Shown one piece after another: positions 1 to 10,920 of a stretch of 64,000 bases of DNA (within the stretch, counting starts at the first letter, position 1; the number at the start of each line of letters is the position of its first letter). The stretch is from Rotaria sordida. Lineage: Eukaryota > Rotifera > Eurotatoria > Philodinida > Philodinidae. The stretch lies in contig CAJNOL010000195.1 of NCBI GenBank assembly GCA_905250125.1, positions 62,001 through 126,000 on the forward strand, read 5' to 3'. A program made the position numbers and the translations under genes. The notes beneath the pieces are model-generated. The model was not told the DNA's origin and made no database searches. It was given only the letters and a program-made list of their open reading frames with translations.

Positions 1-349
1 TTTAGTCTATGGTTGATTTTGAAAAAATTCTTTCGCATGAAAAATGTATTTTACAAAACTTGAAATCTTTTTGAATGAGTTTAAAAACTTAGAGAGTACA
101 TCAACTCATCTTTTATCTGATAAATAGAGTTACAGGAAAGAAGATGTGACATTAAAAAAAAATTACGTTCACTCTTCTTGTTGATAGGTATTCAGTTTTT
201 CTTAATGCGTAGTCATAATAACCCATCACTGTATGAAACTTTTGATAAATACTGCGGGATATTCAATAGTTTAGAGTTCTTAATAAAAAAAAATATGTAT
301 TAAATAAATGTGTTATAGTTGAATTTCTTTTTTTTTTATAAAAATTCAA
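1..349. other. Window edge, 3' flank of the Rieske gene
   Basis: AT-rich with no frame or repeat. It contains the transcript end of the minus-strand oxygenase. Confidence 0.4.
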
Positions 350-1645
350 TTAGTTCATTTTCACTGTTAAATCTTCAATATCAATATCTTGTATTTCATC
401 ATCGGATGATTTCGTCGTTGTTTTCCATGCTCCTTGTTTTTTATAGATTGTTTCGAATTTTGCTAACGCTCTCGATTGATATCGACGAAATGCTTTAATT
501 GGTCCATCAGCTGATACAATTTTACCTAATGGTTTAGCACCCATTTGAACAATATTACGATGAATTCCATTAAGTAAAAGTACATCTTGATCAACAATTT
601 TCTTGTTTATTTTTGCAGCGACATAATCGTAACCAGGTGTATATTCAAACCATTTATAACAAGCAAAATTACGATAGAATTGTAATAATAGACGCATTTT
701 ATTTTCAGCATTTGGTAAAATAAAAAAAATTTGAACGTATAATTGTTTCTTCTTACTATTATGATGTTCTAAACGAATAAAACATGGTGGAATAAAATGA
801 ACATAACTGAAATCATTCCATGAAAGTGGTGGAGATTGTTCATATCGTTGTACTTTGAATGATACTGATTCGCTATTTGTTGAAAAATAAGGTGAAGGTG
901 TAATACGTTCAGATCGCATACATGAGGCTTGTGATCGTTTACCAATAGTCCCATCATGTGTAAAATCAACATGAGCCATATCAAGTAAATTATCAATCAT
1001 TAAATCATAGGGAATATCAAGATAACATGAATCTTCTGGAGATAATAAAAATTCACCATTTATATTTTGAACATCAGTAAAAAGACGATGTGGAATTAAA
1101 TCACTATTAGCTAATTCTCGTTTTCCTGGCCATACCCAAATAAATCCATATTGTTCATGAACTGGTACTGTTCGAGCACATATTAATGAAGCTGTATTCG
1201 ATTTTTTTGACACTGATGGAATATAAACACATTGACCATTAGCACCATATTGCCATCCATGATAAATGCATTCGAGATTACCTTCTTTTGTTATTTTACC
1301 CAAACTAAGTGGAGCTGATCGATGTGGACAAACATCTAATACACATACAATTTGACCATCATTGGTTCGATATAAACATAAAGGTTCATTAAGTAAGTAA
1401 AAACCAAATGGTCGACTTGAACCACATGGTATTTCATGTGAAAATGCAACAGGATACCAATATAATGAATGATCTAATGGATCATATGTAGAAGTTGATA
1501 ATGACAAAGGTTTTGTAGATGAATAGGATTGTATTCGACAACGAGCGGTATCACGTTTTTTTACTCGATTATACTGTCGAAGGACAAGACATGAAAATAA
1601 ACCAATAATAACAGTCGTTGCTAGCGAAAGAACAACAACAAACAT
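350..1645 (-). CDS. Rieske [2Fe-2S] non-haem iron oxygenase, membrane-anchored
   Basis: An intronless 431-residue frame. Residues 3-22 form a hydrophobic N-terminal anchor followed by basic residues. A Rieske cluster site is complete: C106-P-H108 and C126-x2-H129. The mononuclear iron site is also visible as N219, D222, H225 and H230 in DNLLDMAHVDFTH, the pattern of the pheophorbide a oxygenase/TIC55/VanA-type oxygenases and of animal Neverland/DAF-36 cholesterol desaturases. Enzymes of this family use an external reductase and O2 to hydroxylate, demethylate or desaturate a hydrophobic substrate; the substrate here cannot be read from sequence. Absence of introns in an intron-rich neighbourhood fits horizontal acquisition, but Neverland ancestry is an alternative. 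The start is the first ATG of the frame and precedes the membrane segment. Family assignment is secure, the specific role is not. Confidence 0.9.
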   Translation of the reverse strand: MFVVVLSLATTVIIGLFSCLVLRQYNRVKKRDTARCRIQSYSSTKPLSLSTSTYDPLDHSLYWYPVAFSHEIPCGSSRPFGFYLLNEPLCLYRTNDGQIVCVLDVCPHRSAPLSLGKITKEGNLECIYHGWQYGANGQCVYIPSVSKKSNTASLICARTVPVHEQYGFIWVWPGKRELANSDLIPHRLFTDVQNINGEFLLSPEDSCYLDIPYDLMIDNLLDMAHVDFTHDGTIGKRSQASCMRSERITPSPYFSTNSESVSFKVQRYEQSPPLSWNDFSYVHFIPPCFIRLEHHNSKKKQLYVQIFFILPNAENKMRLLLQFYRNFACYKWFEYTPGYDYVAAKINKKIVDQDVLLLNGIHRNIVQMGAKPLGKIVSADGPIKAFRRYQSRALAKFETIYKKQGAWKTTTKSSDDEIQDIDIEDLTVKMN

Positions 1646-2954
1646 TTTGCTTATGAATGAAAAAGAGTATGTAAGAGTGTTACGTATTCAAGATTGTAGA
1701 GAATACCTATATATATACTAATAGCAAGCAATGGTTACATAACCAAAATACCTAACTGAGGTTTTTTTTGAAAGAACGAAATAAAATAAATGATTATGAC
1801 ATTGTCCAAAAGTCCAAAGAACAGTGGAATATGTTCTGATAACCTTTGCAAAAAATAAAAATATAAAAATTAATCTAAAATATTTGTTTAATATCAATTT
1901 TTATTTTAATTGCTTTTTACTGCTTTACCTCACTAATATTAATTTATGATAGAATCGAAACGAAGTTCGATAGTATTCAGACATTTCTAATAAAAGATAC
2001 TAAAGTATTATCCTAATGTATTTTATCATTAAATTAATGGTCAGTAGCACTTTAAAGAAAACATGAGAATTTCTTTTTTTCTTTGACTATTTTCATTTAT
2101 TTATAGATTTACATTGGTTGAGTAAATGAAAATGTTTTGTAATATAAATAGATCTTTCATCATGAAAATATTTTTAAATTCGTCAAAAGCACCTTGTAGA
2201 TGACAGCTAGTTATAATTAATTGTCATTTCACAAGATGTTTTTAACGATTTCATAAAAGTCAAAGTAACCACCGGTTCACAAGATCTTTTTAATGAGTCC
2301 ACAAAAATCAAATTAATTTTTATCTAGCAAGATGTTTTTGACAAGTTCATATAGAAATTACAAGTTTCTTCTACGAATGTTTCTTATTTTCTCTCGTGTC
2401 ATTTCATTTACGAATGTATGACAAACATAAATCGTACACTGCTTGAAAGAGGAGAAAATTTCCTATCAACTGATAAAAAAATATTCTTTTCCAAACGTGT
2501 TTATTGAAAAGTTATCAAAAGAATATAGAGATCATTATTTTGCGCAGTTTTTCTGACTCTCACGGAAAGTGCCGATTCTTTCTAAAGGTGTTTCTTTTTT
2601 CTGCTATGTCATTTCGTTTATGAATGTGTTATAAAAACAAGTTATTTACGATTCGAAGGATAAGAAAAGGCTCTATCGTTTGATAAAAAATTTTTTTGTT
2701 CTTAATATCCTTTTGTCGAAGAGAAATAGGACTCGACATTTTGTCCTATTACTTTTACATCGTATATTATTTGTGAAAGTAATAAAACATGCAATAAAAA
2801 ACATAAATATGTAAGTATACAATTTAAATTGTTTTATTCAATAAATATCTGCAATCATACAATACAAAATCTTTCAACAAAAATAAATAGAAAAACAAAA
2901 TTTTCATAAATAGTTATATATATATACATATAGACAAAAACAAATAATAACATA
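1646..2954. other. Intergenic, with degenerate direct repeats
   Basis: No gene is seen. Positions 2225-2370 hold three imperfect copies, spaced about 50 bp, of a unit beginning CAAGATGTTTTT. A longer diverged direct repeat pairs about 2376-2495 with about 2586-2700. The stretch separates the divergently distant Rieske promoter from the 3' end of the RING gene. Confidence 0.5.
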
Positions 2955-3690
2955 TCACAATAATGAATTGTTTGTAGCATCATCTGCTGACTTTTGAAAT
3001 TCAATTTCTATCATCTTTCGATTATCTGTATTTGAAAATGACAAAAGCCAACTTGTTACTAAATCGGATTTGTTCCATTTAGAATGGAATTCAATAGAGA
3101 GAGAAATAGTAAAGACACCCCTAAATAAATAAATATATAATTTTGATGATTTTAATGTATATTTTTTTTTTGTCTTACCGTCCAATTCTTGTTAATTGAA
3201 ATGGTGGTTTATTAAGAATAATTTGTGATGGTGTAAATGTTGGATGTAAATTAATTGTAATCTGTTTAATAAATTGACCAATCTCATTTTGATGATCATT
3301 CTCAAGTTTAATGAATAATGTCCATTCATGTCGTGTATAATCATACTCATATGATAATAAATGATCAGTATTTCCAATAATTAAACGTTTTTTAATTATA
3401 TTTTTTCTTTCATTTTCAATTTCATTTCGTCGTATTTCATATTCTTTTTCATATTCTTGTCGAAAAAGATTATGAAGAATTGAATTTGTTTTTAAAGTAT
3501 TAGAAGTTGAACGAAGATAAGTAAAATCTTCGCGACACATTGGACATTGTAATACACAGTTTGATGTTAAAATGAAACGTTCTAGACATAATAAACAAAA
3601 TGTGTGACCACATAATGTTGATACTGGTTCATAAAGAAGTTTTAAACAAAATGGACAATCTCGATACGTCTCTAAAACATCATGACTCAT
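2955..3690 (-). CDS. RING finger-YEATS domain fusion protein
   Basis: Two exons, 3690..3179 and 3120..2955, joined across a 58 nt intron with a GTAAGA donor and TTTATTTAG acceptor, give 225 residues in phase. Residues 12-52 form a complete C3HC4 RING (C12, C15, C27, H29, C32, C35, C49, C52), the signature of a ubiquitin E3 ligase. A charged helical linker (about 75-103) follows. Residues about 104-215 match the YEATS fold: HEWTLFIKLE, then LHPTF (like LHESF/Y in AF9, ENL and GAS41), then KPPF and the GxG-V-F turn that crosses the intron. YEATS domains read acetyl- or crotonyl-lysine on histones. H149 and F152 of the pocket are kept, but the second aromatic of the sandwich (Tyr78 of AF9, Trp93 of GAS41) is R171 here. 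The RING is certain; the YEATS call rests on motif spacing and is good but unproven. I know of no standard animal gene with this architecture. Confidence 0.8.
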
Positions 3691-4433
3691 CTAGAACTTT
3701 ATATTTAAACAAAAGAAAAATATTGACTTTGTACTTCTTTAATAAATAAATAATTTTTTCTTTAAAAGCCATCGACAAAATGAAACAGAAAAGCAAAGAA
3801 AAAATAATGGGATAAAAGAAAAATATTTGTTTTCAAACTATTCAAATGCATGAATGTTTTTTACAATAGAATACATTCGAGACTGAGCATTAATCATGAA
3901 TCATCTAAAATTTGTTTTTACAATAAATATATGTTGCTATTTTAGAGACTAAACGAAACTGAAAATTTGTATGCAGATTTAATGACATATGGAGATAATG
4001 ATGATGTTCATATGACCAAAATGAACGAGACAAATCCTCTAACATAAAAAATAATCAATAATTTTCATTACTATCCGGAGAAAAAGAATTGAAAAACACA
4101 TTGATCGTTCTCGACAATATTTTGTCAATGATTACCTAAGAAACAATGAACATGATTTTTATTGCTCATTATTAATCTTCAAATCCTTTTCTAAAAATAG
4201 ATTATCTAAAAAAAAAATTAGTCATCAACAATTATTCATTCTGAGATTAGAAAAATGAAAATTTATAAAACACAATTATCATAGTCAGAGGTTATAGAAA
4301 AAGTCAATTTACATGCTACTAAAAACAAAAATACCGAAAGATTAACAATAAAAAGAAGAAATGATTAATTAACTGACTGGAAGAGCATTATTAAACTTAA
4401 TTATTATTTTGTTTTGATAATTTCCTTTGTTGT
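3691..4433. other. Intergenic, nothing recognised
   Basis: AT-rich sequence with stops in all frames. It lies upstream of the RING-YEATS start and contains no repeat or RNA that I can support. Confidence 0.4.
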
Positions 4434-4552
4434 CCAATATGGTCTTGAGCATGATAACGTTGTTGCTTTCGATTATATTCATCTAGATCCATACCTTATA
4501 TTTCAGACTCGTGTTTATTTTGATCAGTTGCTACTTTTCGACGAGTCGCCTG
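4399..4552 (-). pseudogene. Possible orphan exon fragment with one internal stop
   Basis: Read on the minus strand after a TTTGCAG acceptor near 4553, the frame gives a 17-residue basic segment ending KHESEI, a TAA, then GMDLDEYNRKQQRYHAQD and a basic Asn-rich tail before a second stop. Codon use resembles the neighbouring genes, but no partner exon or family is recognised. It could be a decayed last exon, or the part after the TAA could be a separate small frame. Weak. Confidence 0.25.
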
Positions 4553-4701
4553 CAAAATATTGATTTTTTTTAAACAAAATACAACAAGATATTTTTCATC
4601 TCAATAATAAAATTTAATTATTATTTTTTTTTTTTATTATTTTATTTCTTAGAATGTTATCACAAAAGAGATTAAGAAAGAAAAGCTTTTTTTTGTTTCA
4701 T

Positions 4702-5466
4702 TTAATTATTCGTAGATGATAGTAAAAATTGTGAAACAATTGGAATGATTTGAAATAAACTATTTGTTAAATAATGATCATCGTTAACTTCAGCTAGTTT
4801 AATTAATTGTTTATCTTTTTGCTCATTAATAAAATTTCGACTAGCTTCAATTGGTACAAGACGATCAAGTGTTCCATGTACAATTGATGTTGGACATGAT
4901 ACTTGTGGATATAATGAATGATGTTGTGTTATATCATCAAAGAAAACATAGTGTAATTGATGACCATTATATGAATATGATCCAGATGATTTCCAATTCG
5001 ATAAATCATCATGAGATAAAAATTCACGCCAACGTGCAGCTAGACCAAATGCTGGACATAGAAGAAATAATTTTTTTACACGATCAGGATGTAGTTCAGC
5101 ATAACGTGCAGCAATATAACCACCTAAAACAAAATTATATTGATTTTGATTCAATTTAAATTTTGATTATTTACCCATGCTTGCACCGATGAGATTCATT
5201 TTAATTGGTTCATTTTGTATTTGATTTTGTTTTTGTTTATCATCATATAATTTATCAATAACTTTAATTGCATTTGAAACAGAAAATTCACTAAATGATG
5301 GTTGATTCAAATTTGGTTGTTCAATAGGAACATGAAAAAACGATGCAACATATTTTGCTATTTGACCACCACCACCTATACTACCACCGTCTTGAGAAAA
5401 TCCATGTAAAAAAACAAAGATTTCTGATGGAGAGATCATTATTGTACAAGTATTAGTTGAATTCAA
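4702..5466 (-). CDS. Alpha/beta-hydrolase (serine esterase-like)
   Basis: Two exons, 5466..5175 and 5123..4702, joined over a 51 nt intron, encode 237 residues. The oxyanion region is FLHGFSQDGGS (residues 19-29). The nucleophile elbow GASMGG (Ser96) is split by the intron just after its first glycine codon base, and joining restores it exactly. The acid residue is the Asp of HGTLDRLVP and the base is the His of NDDHYL near the C-terminus, so the catalytic triad is complete. Length and lack of a lid domain suggest a small soluble esterase or thioesterase. No signal peptide is present, so a cytosolic place is likely. The start is uncertain: an ATG-led frame at about 5585..5529 ends in a donor-like ACG|GTATTT, but it does not join in phase. 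Substrate unknown. Confidence 0.82.
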
Positions 5467-6607
5467 TCAAAAAATTTTTCGTATGAAGAAAAACAGAAGA
5501 AATATAGAATAATAAACAAATTGAAATACCGTGTCGGCTGTAGTTTCACTTCTCGACTGACGATAAGAATCAATATACGCACCCATTTATAAATTGAAGT
5601 TGTACTTATATAAAGATAGTTCTAGAGTTTTCTTTTTATCAGGTGTTACGTTATGTTATGACAATGACGCGTGTGAGTCATTCTCTCAACAACCTCAACC
5701 AACCGATGATGATAAGGAATCGATTCACATTCTGTACAAGTACGATATCTATTGAAATGTATTCAATGATTCAGACGGTTAGATTGTTAGTTTAGTTAAA
5801 ATAATATAGTGAGGTATGCATAATGTTTTTCATTTTGCGTAGATCTTATCTTCACTTCTAGGTACATTTTTCGTTAACGATTATGTTATGCGAGAGACTC
5901 TCGGAAGCAGACAAAATGCCCCTTGTTTTTCATTTTTCGTAGAGTTTGTGTTTGCTTCAAGAAAATTAACAATTCTCATATGTTCGATTGCGATCGAACT
6001 GCGACGCAATTACGCGCAATTGTCACGCAATTGTTAAAAACGTGGCGACATGGGTTCTCTTGCATTTTATTCTTTTACTATTGATTCTCTTGATGTTTTT
6101 GAAAAAAACAAACATATCTATATATGAAACAACAATTATATTTGGTAGCATTTTTTCATACTAGTAAAACAATAAAATCTTTGAATGATGAATGAAATTC
6201 TATAGTTTTATATTTAAGATAAGTTAACTTATCAGTTTGAACTTAATAACGACGAAATAAATTTATTTTTCATCAAAATAAGATGAATTGTTTGCAAGAA
6301 TAATAACAAATAAACATCGTAATAGGTCACAGTGAAATAAGACTATTTTTTATATGAAATTACTAATATTTTGCCATTTGTCTGACTCAAAGCATAAAAA
6401 GATGTATAAATTATACATCAGAATTCAGAAAAAAAGTAACCGTAATAAAATCGTAAAGAAAGGCAACGAAACATGTATGCTGACGTAAAGGGAAAAAAAA
6501 TAACCGTGTATTGAGTCAATAAAAAAAACACTCAAAATGAATTTTGAGAGAGCATATATATTCAAATACGCAGTCAGAATAAAAAAATTTCAGGCAGAAC
6601 GTACAAA
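5467..6607. other. Intergenic between divergent genes
   Basis: Shared upstream region of the minus-strand hydrolase and plus-strand ART. It holds a GC-richer patch at 5966-6050 with a TTAACAATT...AATTGTTAA inverted repeat, an inner hairpin GTTCGAT-TGCG-ATCGAAC, and four CGCAATT copies. A diverged direct repeat of about 45 bp (near 5823 and 5930) precedes it. No gene seen. Confidence 0.5.
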
Positions 6608-7639
6608 ATGATGGCAGCAGCAAATTTCAGCGATTTGTATGTAGCATGTTGTAAAGGTGATATAGCTGTAGTCGAACGGTTATTACCAGTTACTTCATTG
6701 AAAGCTCTCAATCATGTTGAACCAGATGGAAATACTTGTCTTCATGCTGCTTCTTCTCGTGGTTATAAAAATATTGTTCGCCTTCTTCTTACAAAAGGAG
6801 CATGCCGTCGTGTACAAGATCGAGATGGTCGTTCACCTTTAGATGCAGCACGAACAGGAGAAGTTGCAAGACTTTTTGCTCGTTCGGCAGAAGCATCACA
6901 ACAACGCTTTAGTACTAGTCCAGCTCAACAACCTGAATGGCAATTCGCGAACGATAATGCTGAATCATTTTCGCGTGCTTTTCATTGGGGATGTATTAAA
7001 GATCGTGGCATTAAAAAAACAGTTAAAAAAATTCAAAAAGCACACGTTTTAGACGAAGACCGAAGCGCAGCAACTGAAGTTGTAGAAAATTATTTTAAAG
7101 ATGCATTAGAAGAAAAAAATCCATTACATTTACTTAAAGCTTATACGGTTGAAAGTTCATTTTATAAACAACTTAATCGTGAAATGGCTACTGGAAGTAG
7201 TCGAAAAGTATTTGAAAAATTACGTGGAAAATGGACTGGTTATTATACAGGTATTATTGCGAAAAATCCAGCATTTGATCGTTTTCGTTTTTCGGGACAA
7301 ACATATCGTGGAATGGAAATAACTCGATCTGATTATGCACAATATGAAATTGGTACTGCATTATCAAATAAATCATTTCAATCAACATCAAAATCATGGA
7401 AAATTGCCAAAGGCTTTGCTTGTCCATCACATCCAAGACCTGAAAGATTACCTGTGGTTATTATTTTTACAATAGCCGATCGAAGATCTGCATTGAGTAT
7501 TGAAGAAATATCAGAATTTCAAAATGAAGAAGAAGTACTAATATTGCCCGGTACTTTATTTATAGTAGCCAGTATCAATCAAGATCAAGTACCTTATGAA
7601 ATTGAATTAGAACAACTTCCATGGAAAGATGAATTTTGA
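6608..7639 (+). CDS. Ankyrin-repeat NAD-dependent mono-ADP-ribosyltransferase (ART)
   Basis: Single-exon frame of 343 residues. Residues 8-95 hold about two and a half ankyrin repeats (DGNTCLHAASSRGYKNIVRL, then DRDGRSPLDAAR). Residues about 155-340 are an arginine-type ART fold with all three R-S-E motif elements: R234 in TYRGME, the STS at 259-261, and E307-x-E309 in the ADP-ribosylating loop. The enzyme should transfer ADP-ribose from NAD to arginine of protein targets; ankyrin repeats probably select the partner. There is no signal peptide or GPI tail, unlike vertebrate ecto-ARTs, so it should act inside the cell. ART-domain genes are greatly expanded in bdelloid rotifers. The first two codons are both ATG; either could start. 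Frame and domain calls are firm, targets unknown. Confidence 0.92.
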   Translation: MMAAANFSDLYVACCKGDIAVVERLLPVTSLKALNHVEPDGNTCLHAASSRGYKNIVRLLLTKGACRRVQDRDGRSPLDAARTGEVARLFARSAEASQQRFSTSPAQQPEWQFANDNAESFSRAFHWGCIKDRGIKKTVKKIQKAHVLDEDRSAATEVVENYFKDALEEKNPLHLLKAYTVESSFYKQLNREMATGSSRKVFEKLRGKWTGYYTGIIAKNPAFDRFRFSGQTYRGMEITRSDYAQYEIGTALSNKSFQSTSKSWKIAKGFACPSHPRPERLPVVIIFTIADRRSALSIEEISEFQNEEEVLILPGTLFIVASINQDQVPYEIELEQLPWKDEF

Positions 7640-8340
7640 TCATTTATAAAGAAAAAAAGAGTGTATTTTTATATATTTGTCATTTTTTTTGGAGAAATAC
7701 ATTTTCATGTAACGTGTTCATTAAATTTGCATTAAAAAACATTCTGTTAAAATTAAACTTTATTTTTTAATAATTTATTTTAAAACAATTTAGCTCTATA
7801 AAAAGAATTATTTTTATCCTAGAACAGTCCAAAGATTTATAACAATGAAGTATTTGATTAGAAATATTATAGAGTATCATACATAAATCATGAAAAAAAA
7901 AATATATCAACAGAAAAAGAAAAGGGTGCACATGGTAAATAACATGATTATCGATGTCATTTATCAACTAAAGAAAGGTATGCACATAAACATGTTTTCA
8001 ACGACATTATATAAAAAAAAGGTATAATTTGCAATAATTTACCTCGAAGTAAATCATGCTGACAAAATTTTATATTATTTTCTTTTGTCTGAATAGCTAT
8101 TCAAAATCTACTATAGATGTACATTGAATATTGTGTTTCGAAAAATATTTCTATAAGATTTTTACTTAAATAAAAACGAAAATGACGCATGTATTTCATC
8201 TTAATTCATCTGACATTTTCTTTTCCAAACTTTATTTCTTTAAATGAAATATTATGAATTAATGAAAAGATAATCTATAAACGAAAAGATCGGTTTTTTC
8301 AAAGCGATAAAACGAAAACAATATATCATAAAAAAATATC
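7640..8340. other. 3' flank of the ART gene, nothing further recognised
   Basis: AT-rich, with polyadenylation-like AATAAA-type strings. No frame with convincing codon content and no repeat stands out. Confidence 0.4.
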
Positions 8341-10920
8341 TTCATTTTGTTCATTGATTCTTCCAGTCAAGAACATCTTAATACCAAATTAATGAATTGA
8401 ATGTATTGAGTAGCCAATGATTTTCATTTCAAAAAAAAGAAGAGTAATCTACTTGAAATAGCACGTCCATATAATATTACTAGGAGATCATGGAACTGGA
8501 TTTATGAAAAGATTGAAAAAAAAAATACATGTGTAAAAAAGTGTGACATAAACTTTTCAAATTTATATATTTCGCATAGATGAAAACGGTCTTTTTCAGT
8601 ACAGTAATGTCATTACTATCTATGAAGTACTCTAGTTGACAATTCTATCAGTGCTGTTTCCAATATTTGCGTTTAATAAGAGTTATTCAATATTATCGTC
8701 TTTTTCTATATGGATATCAACATTTTCATTGTTATCTTGTTTCTTTTTGTCGATTTCTTCATAATTCTTTGCATTCTTAATAGGATTTATAGATTCTTTT
8801 GACACAGGATTATCGTTAATAAGCTACTCGTGCATCTATGAATAAGTATACTTCTTTTTTTGACTATTTCACCTAATAATCGTCATACTCAGCATCATCA
8901 TTCATGAATAGTCAGTTTGTAAATCAATCTCCACTTCTTTTATAACTATGAAAATAAGAACAATTAATTAACACATTCAACTCGATGGAACCTACTATAT
9001 TTTAACAAGAAACTTAATAGAAAAACACTTTCTTTTCCTTTTTTTTCTTAAGCAGGAGGTTACACATAATGTGTTATCTGCTCTGCCTTCGCTATTTTTT
9101 GAACCATTTATTGCATAACCTGATACTTCTCATTAAAACAATCAGGACAAAAAATTTGTCATGGTCAGAACAGAAGGCTTTTATTTTCTTTGCTGTCACA
9201 TGACTCTCTTCTCTTCATTGTTGTTCCCTGTTTTTCTCATAGTGTCTACCACAGCATCTTCGGACGATGCGTGCAGATCCTTCCTTTTCTTCAAGCATGT
9301 GATCAGCGAAATCGAAGGTTCGTTTCGTTATTTTATTCCCACTGCGCAATATATAAAAGAAAGAGAAAAATAAACTTGAGTGATTAATTCAGTTCGACGT
9401 AAAACAGACCTGTCTGTGTAATTATACAAACTAGAAAAAGAAACACAATTATCAGCACATATTAAAAAGACTAATGAGCGCAAATGAATCTGTTAAAGCT
9501 ACTTTCTAAGAAAATCGAATCAGGTCAAACGCGTTAAACCTCTATTGGCAAACGATAACTACTATGTATAAGTAAATTTTCAAACAAGAAAAATATAAGA
9601 AATACATCACAGTGATATGAAAAGGTCAAGATAAGACAAGTATCATGAATGTATAAAACGAATCATGACTTTTATTTGTTAATAGTTATCGCCTTTTAAA
9701 ATAGGGTTAATTGTAGCAGGTCGTGGCCTCGATAAGATCATAGACATAATACATAATAAATACTTTTTATTGCATATAAAAAACAATAGAAAAGAACAAA
9801 AAAACGTCAAAACTGAAAATAATCAAAACCTCAACCTGAATTTGAGATCAAAAGACCATAGTATGTTGAGTGTCTAGTATACGATAATCGTAAGTTTCAT
9901 GAATAACTAACAGTGATTGAGCCCAATTAGTAACATAATTAATTGGATTATATGTTTCAAATGCTTGAAGATTGTCATGTTGAGTAAAGCTACCCGTATC
10001 ATATTCAATAAACCATAATTCATCTGTTGAATAAGCCATATGTCTCATATCAAATAATACATGATGATTAACAAATGCTTTAAAACGTTGATTCATATTT
10101 GTATGTCCAGCTGTCCACTTAATCATATGATCACTATAACTAGCACCTAATGCAACAGCTCGATTTCATCAATATCAGAAAATAATTGAAAATTCCATTG
10201 ATAACTCTATGAATCATACCAATTATTTTGTGGACTATTATGAGTAAAAAGAGAAAAAGCAAATGGAACTTTTTTATTTGTTCCATTTGTAGATGGGATA
10301 TGCCATTCCCATACTATTTCATTATCTGCATCAATAAATAAAAATTTTTCAAATGAAGAACTCATTCGAATTTTAGATAATAAATTTTTATTATGATTTG
10401 TTATTGATTGAATTGATATTGATGATAAATATAAATAAATATTAGATGGTTGAAGAATATTTTCATGAATAAATAAAAATATATTATTATTTATTGAATG
10501 AATATTAATATTACTTGATGCACCATCATTTAAAAGACAAATAATTGTTGGATTAGGTATTAGATAATTTATAAATAATATGGCTTACTTCTTCAACTAA
10601 TTCAAGATAAAGTGATTGACTATCATTTGATCATGTTATAACTTGAATACTACGATCCTAATCATTAAGAAGTATTATTTTAGAACTAGAATCTATAGAA
10701 AAAAAAGAGTCAAAAAATAAGTTGACAAAATATATAAAAATTTACCATTAATTAATGTGATTTTAAATTGATCAGCTTCATAAGAAGATATTGATTGTGA
10801 TTGACAAATTAAAATTTGATCATCGATTGGTAAATAACTTGGATCTTTATCTGTTGCTAAATTTTCACATCTTATATATTTACTAACTAAATATGATAAA
10901 GTTAAATCAACTATATATAT
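8341..10920 (-). pseudogene. Broken copy of the DPP5-like S9 peptidase gene
   Basis: On the minus strand, 10920..9851 and 8480..8341 align by eye with the intact peptidase gene at 30484-31840. The copy includes the same 5' intron (about 10743..10695), so it arose at DNA level and not from mRNA. It lacks about 160 bp that includes the catalytic serine motif, which should lie near 10150, and it has stops and frameshifts. Recognisable peptide islands include GHTNMNQRFKAFVNHH and the STDELWFIEYD stretch (9848..10126). The C-terminal piece (8341..8480) is separated from the rest by about 1.37 kb of unrelated DNA. No 5' exons beyond 10920 are found. It cannot encode an active enzyme. Confidence 0.9.
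8484..9850. mobile_element. Insertion of unknown type splitting the peptidase pseudogene
   Basis: This segment interrupts the alignment between pseudogene and intact gene. GAGATCA occurs at both edges (8484-8490 and 9844-9850) and may be a target-site duplication. No terminal inverted repeats, LTRs or transposase frame were found. A short frame at 9161..9373 (plus) starts hydrophobic but shows no family. A non-autonomous element or filler DNA is possible. Confidence 0.45.

Noticed and set aside
9161..9387. Two overlapping frames with a hydrophobic start
   Set aside because: Located inside the insertion that splits the pseudogene; no domain or coding bias, and two frames are equally open.
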